A stretch of DNA of 6,126 nucleotides from contig CAZWFW010000054.1 in assembly GCA_964633445.1 (NCBI GenBank), forward strand, positions 1 through 6,126, written 5' to 3'. A program made the translations under genes and the position numbers. Of the stretch, positions 5,930-6,126 are shown piece after piece (the first letter of the stretch is position 1; every line of letters begins with the position of its first letter). This DNA comes from CAZWFW01 sp964633445 (GTDB lineage: Archaea; Undinarchaeota; CAZWFW01). Below the pieces are notes generated by a model. The model did not search any database. It was not told the origin of the DNA and saw nothing but the letters and a program-made list of their open reading frames with translations.

Positions 5930-6126
5930 ATGGGCGATAGAACAAAGCTTTCATTAACTGTAGGTTTCTTAGCGACATTTACCGCATTGGTTTTCGTAGC
6001 AACCTCAGTTATCGTTGTAGAAACTCCAGCAACTAAGGGTTTCTTTAATCTGGGGGAAACTATGATATACGCCGCTGCTTTGCTCGGAGGATACTATGTG
6101 GGGATGATCGCTGGAGGGCTGGGATC
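5930..6126 (+). CDS. ECF-transporter S component-like membrane protein (3' end outside window)
   Basis: Only the first 65 codons are present; the frame is still open at the window edge. The protein starts MGDRTKLSLT, followed by a hydrophobic span (about 10-30, VGFLATFTALVFVATSVIVV). Then comes ETPATKGFFNLGETMIY (31-47), which leads into a second, small-residue-rich membrane span ending GMIAGGLG (58-65). The P-A-T-x-G-[FY]-F-N-L-G-[ED] stretch followed by a Gly/Ala-rich helix is a recognisable pattern of substrate-binding (S) subunits of energy-coupling-factor vitamin transporters, of the DUF1393 type. Such subunits capture a vitamin or metal at the membrane and work with an EcfT/EcfA module, which is not seen here. 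The substrate cannot be told from this fragment. ATG 5930 is preferred because the upstream ATG at 5923 is in another frame and stops after five codons. The 68-base gap and own promoter-like element argue against co-transcription with the helicase. Confidence 0.7.
   Translation, partial: MGDRTKLSLTVGFLATFTALVFVATSVIVVETPATKGFFNLGETMIYAAALLGGYYVGMIAGGLG

Noticed and set aside
5923..5940. ATG at 5923 as the start of the transporter gene or a leader peptide
   Set aside because: It reads five codons to a stop in a different frame from the transporter and has no sign of function. ATG 5930 gives the recognisable S-component N-terminus.
1..6126. CRISPR arrays, tRNA or rRNA genes, insertion sequences
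   Set aside because: Almost the whole window is coding, and the short non-coding stretches (1-74 and 5862-5929) show no repeats with spacers, no cloverleaf sequence and no transposase.

Overview
The window suggests a thermophilic archaeon, probably euryarchaeal. The evidence is an archaeal-type Lhr helicase, two large inteins with LAGLIDADG endonucleases, AT-rich DNA, Arg codons dominated by AGA/AGG, no Shine-Dalgarno sequence before either start, and purine-plus-TATA promoter-like elements. The genus cannot be fixed from the sequence.

Layout: bases 1-74 are a short intergenic region with a probable promoter. Bases 75-5861 form one uninterrupted 1928-codon reading frame for a superfamily 2 helicase of the Lhr family. 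Two in-frame protein introns interrupt it. Intein 1 (225-1814, 530 residues) splits the Walker A P-loop of the first RecA domain between GSGK and T. Intein 2 (2685-4238, 518 residues) splits helicase motif V of the second RecA domain just before SSTSLELGID. Removing both leaves an 880-residue protein with a continuous set of Ski2-like/Lhr motifs plus the Lhr C-terminal region, which is a normal size for an archaeal Lhr. Bases 5862-5929 hold an oligo-T stretch, a small dyad and a promoter-like element. A second gene starts at 5930 and runs off the window; it looks like an ECF-transporter S component.

How it works together: the precursor lacks a contiguous ATP-binding loop and a contiguous motif V, so the helicase should be inactive until both inteins have spliced. 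Each intein also carries a two-motif LAGLIDADG homing endonuclease with an added helix-turn-helix-like segment. Intein 2 ends in an unusual C-K-N instead of H-N and has a shortened block F. Intein 1 has a degenerate second LAGLIDADG motif and AT-richer DNA. The transporter gene probably has its own promoter, and nothing seen here links its function to the helicase.
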